A model generated the notes under the pieces. It searched no databases and was not told the DNA's origin. It saw nothing but the letters and a program-made list of their open reading frames with translations. A stretch of DNA of 32,342 nt, taken from positions 1-32,342 of the forward strand of contig CAJXVT010000027.1 of assembly GCA_913062575.1 (NCBI GenBank), written 5' to 3'. This DNA comes from an uncultured Flavobacteriaceae bacterium. Lineage in GTDB: Bacteria; Bacteroidota; Bacteroidia; Flavobacteriales; Flavobacteriaceae. Numbering within the stretch: the stretch's first letter is position 1; every line of letters starts with the position of its first letter. Shown in pieces: positions 7,998-15,984 of this stretch. The position numbers were made by a program, and so were the translations under genes.

Positions 7998-10184
7998 ATG
8001 AAAAAGCTACTGATACTATGTATTATTGCCTTTGTTAGTTGTACAGAAAACAAAGAAATTACAGAACAAGAACGCTGGGAACAACATGCTAAAAACACAG
8101 AAATTATTCGAGATGATTTTGGTGTTCCTCATGTATATGGTAAAACTGATGCCGATGCTGTATTTGGATTATTATATGCGCAAGCAGAAGATGATTTTAA
8201 TCGTGTAGAACGGAATTATATTTGGGCAATTGGAAGATTAGCTGAAGTTGAAGGAGAAAAATCGTTGTATAGCGATTTACGTGCTCGACTTTACATGACT
8301 AAAAAAGAAGCTCAACAACATTTTGATGAAAGTCCAGAATGGTTACAAAAACTATGTATCGCTTTTGCGGATGGATTGAATTACTATCTAAAAACACACC
8401 CCGAAGTAACGCCTAAATTAATCACTCATTTTGAACCTTGGATGCCAATGTATTTTAGTGAAGGATCTATTGGAGGCGATATTGAAAGAGTTTCAACTAG
8501 AAAAATCAAGTCATTTTATGATAGTTCAAATAAAAATTTGGCTATTTCTGATGGGTTAATCAGATTAAAAGATGATGAACCAAGAGGTTCAAACGGATTT
8601 GCAATTGCTGGAAAGAAAACAAAATCTGGTAATGCGATGTTATTAATCAATCCGCATACATCATTTTTCTTCAGAGGAGAAGTACATATGGTTAGTGAAG
8701 AAGGATTGAATGCGTATGGGGCAGTAACATGGGGGCAATTTTTTGTCTACCAAGGATTCAACAGCAAAACTGGTTGGATGCACACATCTACTGGAACAGA
8801 TATTATTGATGAATTTGAAGAGACTATTGTAAAGAATGGCTCAAAAACTTCGTACAAATATGGAGAAGAAATAAGAGCGATGGATTCTATCAAAGTACAT
8901 ATAAAATACAAATCTGCCAATGGTCAACATGAGAGATCTTTTATGACCTACAGAACACATCACGGACCAATTACACATGCAAATGGAGAGAAATGGGTAA
9001 CAACGGCCTTAATGTGGAGTCCTGTTAAAGCATTGATTCAATCCTTTACAAGAACAAAGAAATCAAATCATAAAGAGTTTAATGAAATGATGGATATTAG
9101 AACCAACTCCTCTAATAATACTGTCTATGCAGATGCTGATGGAACTATTGCCTATTATCATGGTAATTTTATTCCGAAAAGAGATGTGAGTTTCGATTAT
9201 ACAAAACCAGTAGATGGAAGTAATCCTAAAACAGATTGGCAAGGATTGCATGCATTAGAAGACAATATTCTGCTGTTAAATCCGCCAAATGGATGGATAC
9301 AGAATTGTAATTCTACACCTTTTACAAGTGCGTTGGAATACAGTCCAAAAAAAGAAGATTATCCTGCGTATATGTATTCGTTTCCAGAAAACTACAGAGG
9401 AATTCATGCTATTCCTTTATTAACACAAGCAACAGATTTAACTGTAGATTCTTTAATTGACTTGGCATACGATACGTATTTACCTGGTGCAGATGTTTTA
9501 ATCAGCGGGTTGTTAGATGCGGCAAAAAAAGCACCTGTAAAATCCAATGAAGCTAGTGCAGCAATTGAATTACTTAAGAAATGGGACTTTAGAGTTTCTG
9601 AAAGTTCTGTTGGAATGACATTAGTACAATTTTACAGAAACAGTTACTATCGTTCTGGAAAAATCCCAAGAATGGTTGGTAATAAAAGAATTAGTAGACT
9701 TGGAAGGTTCGAATACATGAGTAAAACGGCTACACCAAAAGAAAGACTTGCTGTTTTTCAACAAAGTTTAGATAAGCTGAAAGCAGATTTTGGCTCTTGG
9801 AAAACACCTTGGGGAGAATTCAATCGTTACCAACGTAATGATGCAAAAATCAGGCAAGACTTCAACGATGCAAAACCAAGTTTACCTGTAGGAATGGCGT
9901 CGAGTTCATGGGGAGCTTTGGCTTCATTCGGAACACGTTTTGGAAAAGACACAAAGAGACAATACGGAACATCTGGAAATAGCTTTGTTGCTGTAGTAGA
10001 ATTTGGAGACAAAGTAACTGCAAAAACAATGCTAGCTGGCGGACAAAGCGGAGATGTAAATTCACCACATTTTTCAGATCAATCTCAGCGTTATGCAGAC
10101 AAACAATTTAAAGAGGTTGCTTACTATAGAGAAGACGTATTAAAAAGAGCAAAGAAAACTTATCACCCAGGAAACAAGAAGTAA
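7998..10184 (+). CDS. Penicillin/AHL acylase-like N-terminal nucleophile hydrolase (peptidase S45), lipoprotein
   Basis: A 728-residue precursor of the S45 acylase family, which cuts amide bonds of N-acyl compounds such as beta-lactams, acyl-homoserine lactones or N-acyl amino acids. The signal MKKLLILCIIAFVSC ends in Cys15. The alpha part has the family opening IIRDDFGVPHVYGKTDADAVFGLLYAQAEDDF. Self-cleavage is expected between Gly197 and Ser198 in RGSNGFAI, which would make Ser198 the N-terminal nucleophile of the beta chain. INPHTSFFF and WGQFFVYQGFNSKTGWMHT follow at the positions expected for early beta-chain blocks. All the usual length is present. It sits between two S15 hydrolases with gaps of 3 and 14 bases. 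The acyl donor cannot be read from sequence. Confidence 0.9.
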   Translation: MKKLLILCIIAFVSCTENKEITEQERWEQHAKNTEIIRDDFGVPHVYGKTDADAVFGLLYAQAEDDFNRVERNYIWAIGRLAEVEGEKSLYSDLRARLYMTKKEAQQHFDESPEWLQKLCIAFADGLNYYLKTHPEVTPKLITHFEPWMPMYFSEGSIGGDIERVSTRKIKSFYDSSNKNLAISDGLIRLKDDEPRGSNGFAIAGKKTKSGNAMLLINPHTSFFFRGEVHMVSEEGLNAYGAVTWGQFFVYQGFNSKTGWMHTSTGTDIIDEFEETIVKNGSKTSYKYGEEIRAMDSIKVHIKYKSANGQHERSFMTYRTHHGPITHANGEKWVTTALMWSPVKALIQSFTRTKKSNHKEFNEMMDIRTNSSNNTVYADADGTIAYYHGNFIPKRDVSFDYTKPVDGSNPKTDWQGLHALEDNILLLNPPNGWIQNCNSTPFTSALEYSPKKEDYPAYMYSFPENYRGIHAIPLLTQATDLTVDSLIDLAYDTYLPGADVLISGLLDAAKKAPVKSNEASAAIELLKKWDFRVSESSVGMTLVQFYRNSYYRSGKIPRMVGNKRISRLGRFEYMSKTATPKERLAVFQQSLDKLKADFGSWKTPWGEFNRYQRNDAKIRQDFNDAKPSLPVGMASSSWGALASFGTRFGKDTKRQYGTSGNSFVAVVEFGDKVTAKTMLAGGQSGDVNSPHFSDQSQRYADKQFKEVAYYREDVLKRAKKTYHPGNKK

Positions 10185-10198
10185 TCAAACATAATACC

Positions 10199-12079
10199 AT
10201 GAAAAAACAACTATTTTGGATCGCATTATTCGCCATAATCTTTTCAACAAATGCACAAGAAAAAGCTACCCCTATTTTTAAAGACGGGGAAGCACAGATT
10301 GTAGAAGCATTTAAAGACCCTAAAAATTGGATTCGCCATGACTTATGGGTAGAAACTACCTTTGATACTGATGGAGACGGAAAACTAGACAGAATGCATG
10401 TTGCCGTCACAAGGCCAAAACAAACAAAGACAGAAGGATTAAAATTACCTATTGTATATGAATCTAGTCCGTATTATGCTGGAACTGCAGGGTTTGGGAA
10501 AGGCTTATTTTGGGGTGTAAAACATGAATTAGGAGAAACTCCAAAACCAAGAACTCATTATGAAGTAACACGTAGAGGAAAACGACCTATAATTTCGAAT
10601 TCTCAAATTAGAACTTGGGTTCCTAGAGGATATATTGTAGTACACTCTTCATCACCAGGAACAGGTTTGTCAGATGGATCGCCAACCGTTGGCGGAAAGA
10701 ATGAATCACTTGCTCCGAAGGCAGTAATTGATTGGTTGTGTGGTAGAGCTAAAGGCTATACAAGTAGAATAGGGAATGAATCAGTAAAAGCTTTTTGGTC
10801 AACAGGAAAAGTTGGAATGACGGGAACGTCTTATAACGGTACAATTCCTTTAGCAGCTGCAACTACAGGAGTTAAAGGATTGGAAGCAATCATTCCAATT
10901 GCACCAAATACGTCATATTACCATTATTACAGATCAAATGGATTGGTACGTTCTCCAGGTGGATATTTAGGAGAAGATATTGATGTTTTGTATGATTTTA
11001 TTCACAGTGGTGGAGAAGATTTAATTCCAAACCCTAATTACATTAAAGACAGTAAAGACTCTAAGAAATTTATCAGAAAAAGAGATTACAACAATGCCAG
11101 AGTTCGTGATACAGAAATGGCAAATGGACTAGATAGAGCTACAGGAGATTATAATGATTTTTGGGCTGGAAGAGATTATTTAAATCAGATGAAACCTATG
11201 AAAGCAGCCTTATTAATGTCGCATGGTTTTAATGACTGGAATGTAATGCCAGAGCATAGTTATCGTATTTATAAACGAGCGAAAGAAATGGGAATTCCTT
11301 CTCAAATTTTTTACCATCAAAATGGACATGGCGGACCACCACCAATGAAAATGATGAACCGTTGGTTTACACGTTATTTACACGGAATACAAAATAATGT
11401 AGAAAACGACGCAAAAGCGTGGATTGTGAGAGAAAATGACAAGAGAACTGAACCAACTCCGTATAAAGCATATCCAAATCCAGCTGCGAAACCTGTTACT
11501 TTACATTTGAATGCTGGTGCACCAGAAGTTGGAAGTTTATCAACAACAAAATCAAATTCTAAAACAAAAGAAACTTTAGTAGATAATTACTCGTTTTCTG
11601 GAGAAATCTTAGCACAAGCAGAAAACACAAATCATAGATTGCTTTTTGTAACGCCTACGCTTAAAGAAGATGTTCATATTTCTGGGTTAGTATCTATCAC
11701 CGTAAAAATTGCGAGTAACAAACCTGCAGCAAATTTATCTATTTGGCTGGTTTCATTACCATGGAATAATGGGAGAAGAGCAAAAATTACAGACAACATT
11801 ATTACACGTGGTTGGGCAGATTTACAGAATTACAAATCATTACGCAAAAGCAAACCTCTTAAACCTGGTAAGTTTTACGAAATGACTTTTGATTTACAGC
11901 CAGATGATCAAATCATTAAAAAGGGACAGCAAATTGGGTTAATGATTTTTTCTAGTGATAACAACTATACTTTACTGCCAAAACCAGGCACTGAGTTAAC
12001 GGTTGACTTAAACGGAACTTCAATTACTATTCCGGTTGTTGGTGGAAACACTGCATTTGAAAACGCAACTAAAAAATAA
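10199..12079 (+). CDS. Xaa-Pro dipeptidyl-peptidase-like hydrolase (peptidase S15), secreted
   Basis: A 626-residue S15 hydrolase with a type I signal peptide (MKKQLFWIALFAIIFSTNAQ, likely cut after NAQ), hence soluble in the periplasm or exported further rather than lipid-anchored. The triad is Ser211 in GTSYNG, Asp346 in HGFNDWN, and His377 in GHGGPP. TTGVKGLEAIIPIAP followed by YYHYYRSNGL matches the PepX branch of S15 better than the CocE branch, so removal of Xaa-Pro dipeptides is the best guess. From about residue 440 a beta-rich C-terminal domain is present. It differs clearly from the S15 protein at 6066, although both begin MKKQLF, so they are not a recent duplication. The SRPBCC gene starts 4 bases after its stop. 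Confidence 0.9.
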   Translation: MKKQLFWIALFAIIFSTNAQEKATPIFKDGEAQIVEAFKDPKNWIRHDLWVETTFDTDGDGKLDRMHVAVTRPKQTKTEGLKLPIVYESSPYYAGTAGFGKGLFWGVKHELGETPKPRTHYEVTRRGKRPIISNSQIRTWVPRGYIVVHSSSPGTGLSDGSPTVGGKNESLAPKAVIDWLCGRAKGYTSRIGNESVKAFWSTGKVGMTGTSYNGTIPLAAATTGVKGLEAIIPIAPNTSYYHYYRSNGLVRSPGGYLGEDIDVLYDFIHSGGEDLIPNPNYIKDSKDSKKFIRKRDYNNARVRDTEMANGLDRATGDYNDFWAGRDYLNQMKPMKAALLMSHGFNDWNVMPEHSYRIYKRAKEMGIPSQIFYHQNGHGGPPPMKMMNRWFTRYLHGIQNNVENDAKAWIVRENDKRTEPTPYKAYPNPAAKPVTLHLNAGAPEVGSLSTTKSNSKTKETLVDNYSFSGEILAQAENTNHRLLFVTPTLKEDVHISGLVSITVKIASNKPAANLSIWLVSLPWNNGRRAKITDNIITRGWADLQNYKSLRKSKPLKPGKFYEMTFDLQPDDQIIKKGQQIGLMIFSSDNNYTLLPKPGTELTVDLNGTSITIPVVGGNTAFENATKK

Positions 12080-12083
12080 AACT

Positions 12084-12527
12084 ATGAAATTCACCTGTTC
12101 TGTAACCATAAACGTTTCTAAAGAGAAAGTGACAGCATATTTTGTCAATCCAGAGTATTTAAAAGAATACCAAGATGGTTTCCTTAGAAAGGAATTAATT
12201 TCTGGCGAACAAGGACAGGTGAATTCTATTTCAAGAATGTATTATAAACAAGGTAAAGGTGAAATGGAATTGACAGAAACCATACAGGCAAACAACCTTC
12301 CTGATGAATTTTTGGCACAATACCATCATAAGTTTACAGACAACACAATGAAAAGTACTTTTACCAGCTTAAGTGATAATCAAACTCGGTTTGATGCAGA
12401 AATTAATTATACAGCATTTAGAGGTTTTATTGTAAATATTATGGTCTTTATAGCACCTAACTTCTTTAAAAAGCAAGTTCAAAAATGGTTAAACAACTTT
12501 AAGGTTTTTGTAGAAAAGCTAGCGTAA
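12084..12527 (+). CDS. SRPBCC (START/polyketide cyclase-like) superfamily protein
   Basis: A 147-residue cytoplasmic protein without signal or membrane segment. It begins MKFTCSVTINVSKEKVTAYFVNPEYLKEYQ, the usual first strand and helix of the SRPBCC helix-grip fold, and ends with a long amphipathic helix (FFKKQVQKWLNNFKVFVEK). Such proteins form a hydrophobic pocket for lipids or other small ligands, and many have no known function. An ATG-like start 48 bases upstream would overlap the S15 gene. I use ATG 12084, which leaves 4 bases after that gene and begins the fold correctly. Its place behind the acylase and S15 genes suggests a role with a released acyl or lipid-like product, which is only an inference. 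Confidence 0.8.
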   Translation: MKFTCSVTINVSKEKVTAYFVNPEYLKEYQDGFLRKELISGEQGQVNSISRMYYKQGKGEMELTETIQANNLPDEFLAQYHHKFTDNTMKSTFTSLSDNQTRFDAEINYTAFRGFIVNIMVFIAPNFFKKQVQKWLNNFKVFVEKLA

Positions 12528-12538
12528 CAAATACTATT

Positions 12539-12937
12539 ATGAGCAAAAACACAACCCAAAAGCAACTATGGAAATCTGGAGATTGGAGAAACACACCAAA
12601 TGATAAGATTCCATATAATGGAATAGAAATATCTTGCTTATCTACTTATAATGATAATGAAAAGCTGTTATCTTTAGAAGTTTGTTTTTCTGATTATACA
12701 TTTAGTTTAGAAGGAGTGAGTTCTACAATATCAAACTTACCAACAGATGATAAATGGACAGAAATTCCAAAACCTCTATTACCATTACCTAATGAAAAGA
12801 AGGTAAATCCTAATTTTTCAATTAAGAGTAATGTAAAGATTCAAAAAGTTACTGACGGTTCATATTTAAGAATACACCTCTCTTATGGTCCTAATGATTA
12901 TAAAAGAGAAGAACTAGGGTTTATATTTAAGGTTTAA
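12539..12937 (+). CDS. Hypothetical protein, 132 residues
   Basis: I do not recognise this protein. It has no signal peptide and no membrane segment, is rich in Asn, Lys and Ser, and looks mostly beta-stranded (alternating hydrophobic runs such as LSLEVCFSDYTFSLEG and YLRIHLSYG). A proline-rich link (IPKPLLPLPNEKK) divides it near residue 80. The first residues include two Trp in LWKSGDWRN. It starts 11 bases after the SRPBCC gene, so it is probably the last gene of that unit. No clear terminator follows, only about 75 bases before the radical SAM gene. Codon use looks like that of its neighbours. A real gene is likely because of the tight spacing and unbroken frame. Confidence 0.65.
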   Translation: MSKNTTQKQLWKSGDWRNTPNDKIPYNGIEISCLSTYNDNEKLLSLEVCFSDYTFSLEGVSSTISNLPTDDKWTEIPKPLLPLPNEKKVNPNFSIKSNVKIQKVTDGSYLRIHLSYGPNDYKREELGFIFKV

Positions 12938-12987
12938 TAAAATACACATTGAGTTAATCCAGCTTAATAAAGCATCCTTTTTTCAAC

Positions 12988-12995
12988 TATCTTTG
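12988..12995 (+). promoter_or_regulatory. Candidate -7 box for the TTG-start radical SAM gene
   Basis: TATCTTTG is a perfect TAnnTTTG, 19 bases before the TTG start at 13015. No TTTG is visible at the usual -33 distance. A start near 13002 would leave a leader of about 13 bases. Confidence 0.45.
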
Positions 12996-13014
12996 TCGCT
13001 TAAGCAAGAAACCT

Positions 13015-15204
13015 TTGAAAGACCTTTTATTAATAACTCCACCGTTTACTCAATTAAACACACCGTATCCTGCAACTGCATATCTCAAAGGATTTTTAAA
13101 TACCAAAGAGATTTCGTCTTTTCAAATGGATTTAGGAATCGAGGTGATTTTGGAGTTATTTACTCAAGAAACTTTTAAAGATCTGTTTGATATTGCTTTC
13201 GAAAATGATACGATCGTATCAGGAAATTGTCAACGAATTTATACGTTAAGAGAAGATTATTTACAGCCACTAAACGAGGTGATTCTTTTTTTACAAGGAA
13301 AAAATCAAACATTAGCAAGGCAAATCTGCACAGATAACTTTCTCCCTCAAGCTTCTCGTTTTGAGCAGTTAGACGATATGGATTGGGCATTTGGTTCTAT
13401 GGGAATGCAAGACAAGGCTAAACATTTAGCTACGCTATATTTAGAAGATTTATCCGATTTTATTATAGAATGTATTGATGAAAACTTTGGTTTTAGTAGA
13501 TATGCAGAACGCTTAGGACAAAGTGCAAACTCTTTTAACGAGCTCTATGCACACCTTCAATTAGATATTACATTTATTGATGCAATAACGCTTTCAATCT
13601 TAGAAAAACACATCAACCAAATACAGCCAAAAATGGTGTGCATTTCTGTTCCTTTTCCTGGGAATTTATACAGTGCTTTTCGTTGTGCTCAATATCTAAA
13701 AGAAAACTACCCAAGTATTAAAGTATCCATGGGTGGCGGATTTCCAAATACCGAATTGCGCTCTTTAAAAGATGTACGAGTATTTGAGTTTTTCGATTTT
13801 ATCACCTTAGATGATGGTGAATTACCAATAGAGTTGTTACACAAATACATCACTTCTGACAAAGAAGAATTTGACTTTAAAAGAACTTTTTTGTTTCAGA
13901 ATAATACAGTAGTTTACAATAACAACTCAACCGAAAAAGACTACAAACAAAGCGAGGTTGGTACACCAGATTATTCTGATCTATTACTAAACAATTATAT
14001 TTCTGTGATAGAAATTGCTAATCCGATGCACAGTTTATGGAGCGATGGAAGGTGGAATAAGCTCACGATGGCACATGGTTGTTATTGGGGGAAATGTACT
14101 TTCTGTGATATCTCTTTAGATTATATTAAGATTTACGAGCCAATTGCTGCCAAAACATTGGTAGATAGAATGGAAGAACTGATTGCTCAAACTGGTGAGA
14201 ATGGATTCCATTTTGTAGATGAAGCTGCTCCACCTGCTTTAATGAAAGCCTTGGCATTAGAAATCATAAAACGTAAGCTGACGGTAACTTGGTGGACAAA
14301 CATTCGGTTTGAGAAAAATTTTACTAGAGATTTATGTTCGCTCTTAAAAGCATCTGGTTGTATTGCTGTTTCTGGCGGATTGGAAGTTGCTTCTGATCGT
14401 TTGTTAAAGCTAATAGACAAAGGTGTAACTGTTGAACAGGTTGCACAGGTAACTCGCAACTTTACAGAAGTCAACATTATGGTACACTCGTATTTAATGT
14501 ATGGCTATCCAACACAAACAATTCAAGAAACAATTGATAGTTTAGAAATGGTTCGTCAATTATTTGAATTGGGAATTTTACAATCTGGATTTTGGCATCA
14601 ATTTGCGATGACGGCTCACAGTCCTGTTGGAATGAATCCAGAGGAATATGGAATCAAACCCAATTATCAAGATATTACATTTGCCAATAATGATGTAGAA
14701 TTTGTTGATTCTACAGGTATTGATCATACCCAATTTAGCTTCGGATTAAAGAAATCGCTCTTTAACTTTATGCACGGAATTGGTTTTGATTCTCTAATTC
14801 AAGATTGGTTTGATTTTAAGGTTCCAGACACAACCATAGATCCAGATTATATCAGCGATAGTTTGGCTACAGAAACTATTTTCAATACTAAATCTACTGC
14901 TAAAATAGTGTGGTTAGGGAATACTCCACTGGTTTCTGAATTTACAAAAACCAAGAGAGGTCAAACGAGGCATTTGTTGCAATTGGCTTTTCACACAAAA
15001 ACAGATTGTATAGAATTGGTATTAGAAAAAGAAACTGGAGAATGGTTCTTAGACATCTTAGAAACCTTAACCCCAACTTCACAAAAGCAAACTTCATTTA
15101 AACAATTAAAAACCGATTTCGAAACTCATTTTGATGATTTTGAACTCTTCTGGTATTCGAAACCTGTTCAGAACATCAAAGAATTAGGTTTATTGGTATT
15201 ATAA
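13015..15204 (+). CDS. Radical SAM protein with cobalamin-binding-like N-terminal domain
   Basis: A 729-residue enzyme. Residues 1-290 resemble a B12-binding region: KDLLLITPPFTQLNTPYPA at the start, then PKMVCISVPFPGN, MGGGFPNTEL and LDDGELP, although the DxHxxG lower-ligand motif is not visible. Residues 345-580 are a radical SAM barrel with HGCYWGKCTFCD, that is Cys356, Cys361 and Cys364 (CX4CX2C rather than the usual CX3CX2C), followed by SGGLEVASDRLL and HSYLMYGYPTQT. The C-terminal 130 residues are unassigned. The start is TTG: no ATG fits, and the protein begins exactly where these proteins normally begin. The reaction and substrate are unknown. A 2-oxoglutarate oxygenase-like gene follows after 138 bases. 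Confidence 0.88.
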   Translation: MKDLLLITPPFTQLNTPYPATAYLKGFLNTKEISSFQMDLGIEVILELFTQETFKDLFDIAFENDTIVSGNCQRIYTLREDYLQPLNEVILFLQGKNQTLARQICTDNFLPQASRFEQLDDMDWAFGSMGMQDKAKHLATLYLEDLSDFIIECIDENFGFSRYAERLGQSANSFNELYAHLQLDITFIDAITLSILEKHINQIQPKMVCISVPFPGNLYSAFRCAQYLKENYPSIKVSMGGGFPNTELRSLKDVRVFEFFDFITLDDGELPIELLHKYITSDKEEFDFKRTFLFQNNTVVYNNNSTEKDYKQSEVGTPDYSDLLLNNYISVIEIANPMHSLWSDGRWNKLTMAHGCYWGKCTFCDISLDYIKIYEPIAAKTLVDRMEELIAQTGENGFHFVDEAAPPALMKALALEIIKRKLTVTWWTNIRFEKNFTRDLCSLLKASGCIAVSGGLEVASDRLLKLIDKGVTVEQVAQVTRNFTEVNIMVHSYLMYGYPTQTIQETIDSLEMVRQLFELGILQSGFWHQFAMTAHSPVGMNPEEYGIKPNYQDITFANNDVEFVDSTGIDHTQFSFGLKKSLFNFMHGIGFDSLIQDWFDFKVPDTTIDPDYISDSLATETIFNTKSTAKIVWLGNTPLVSEFTKTKRGQTRHLLQLAFHTKTDCIELVLEKETGEWFLDILETLTPTSQKQTSFKQLKTDFETHFDDFELFWYSKPVQNIKELGLLVL

Positions 15205-15212
15205 ATTTTCAC

Positions 15213-15268
15213 AAGTCTAGTATTAGACCTCAATTACCAAGTACAAATACCTGATTTCAGCTAGACTT
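15213..15268 (+). promoter_or_regulatory. Possible switching hairpins between the radical SAM and hydroxylase genes
   Basis: AAGTCTAG at 15213-15220 can pair locally (GTCTA 15215-15219 with TAGAC 15224-15228, 4-base loop) or with CTAGACTT at 15261-15268 (8 bp, 40-base loop). The two pairings exclude each other. No T run follows, so this is not a simple terminator. The rest of the 138-base gap shows no open frame longer than about 10 codons. Confidence 0.3.
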
Positions 15269-15342
15269 ACATAAATAAACACCGCATCTTAAGGTTATAA
15301 AATGTTGATTTTTTATTTTTATTCAAAATAAATTCCTCTTTT

Positions 15343-15930
15343 ATGAACTTAACAGAAACTAGCTATAAAGATCGCGTAAAACTTCCTTTATCATTTGATG
15401 TAGAAAAATTGTTGCCAGAATTTGAAGCATTAAAATTAGATGGCTTTGAATACTACAATGTAATTCCGTTACAATCTCCCGCTCATTTAGTTGATACTTC
15501 GATTCCATTTCCTCCACCAGCAGAAGACTATGCAGATGGATCTTGGTGTGATTGGTTAGGCACAAAAGAGTTAGAAAACTCGCCATATATAAAAAGTATT
15601 GTAGCCAAGTTTCAAGAACAAACTAAAGTTACCTTGGTTCGTTTATTACGTTTAGCACCAAACTCAGTTGTTAAAGAACATAGAGATGTCACATTAGGTT
15701 TGGAAGTAGAAAAATCTGTAATCAGGTTAACGATTCCTATTTTAAATAAAGAACAAATTGAATTTTATTTGAATGATACTATTGTTGATATGAAACCAGG
15801 AGAATGTTGGTATATGCGTTTAACAGACCCGCATAGCGTCATCAATAATGGAAATACTGAACGTGTAAACTTAACGATAGATATGATACCGAATGATTGG
15901 CTTCGAACTTTAATTGCAGAAAACCAATAA
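15343..15930 (+). CDS. Aspartyl/asparaginyl beta-hydroxylase-like Fe(II)/2-oxoglutarate oxygenase
   Basis: A 195-residue cytoplasmic protein. The double-stranded beta-helix core carries His113 and Asp115 in EHRDVTLG, His164 in DPHSVINNG, and Arg174 in NTERVNLTID, which are the expected iron ligands and the 2-oxoglutarate-binding Arg. MKPGECWYM is the strand before the distal His. The family hydroxylates Asp or Asn side chains of proteins or peptides in known cases, and many bacterial members are uncharacterised. The full length matches stand-alone bacterial members. It follows the radical SAM gene in the same direction after a 138-base spacer with possible alternative hairpins, so the two may act on one substrate, which is inference. 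It converges on the serine dehydratase gene across a heptamer repeat. Confidence 0.85.
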   Translation: MNLTETSYKDRVKLPLSFDVEKLLPEFEALKLDGFEYYNVIPLQSPAHLVDTSIPFPPPAEDYADGSWCDWLGTKELENSPYIKSIVAKFQEQTKVTLVRLLRLAPNSVVKEHRDVTLGLEVEKSVIRLTIPILNKEQIEFYLNDTIVDMKPGECWYMRLTDPHSVINNGNTERVNLTIDMIPNDWLRTLIAENQ

Positions 15931-15951
15931 AAAAATATTCCTTTTTTCGAT

Positions 15952-15979
15952 TTTAGTCTTTAGTCTTTAGTCTTTAGTC
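15952..15979. repeat. Tandem heptamer TTTAGTC x4
   Basis: Four perfect copies of TTTAGTC (GACTAAA on the other strand) fill 28 bases between the stop of the oxygenase gene and the stop of the serine dehydratase gene. Repeats of this type can change copy number by slippage. It lies between two 3' ends, so any effect would be on transcription termination or mRNA ends rather than on a reading frame. Confidence 0.9.
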
Positions 15980-15984
15980 AAAAC

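Noticed and set aside
9827..10410. Minus-strand frames opposite the acylase and S15 genes
   Set aside because: Both plus-strand genes have clear domains and catalytic residues there, so the opposite frames are shadows.
12036..12083. Upstream start for the SRPBCC gene
   Set aside because: It overlaps the S15 gene by 44 bases and adds residues read from the end of that gene in another frame.
15952..15979. CRISPR array
   Set aside because: The repeat unit is 7 bases with no spacers, and no cas genes are near.
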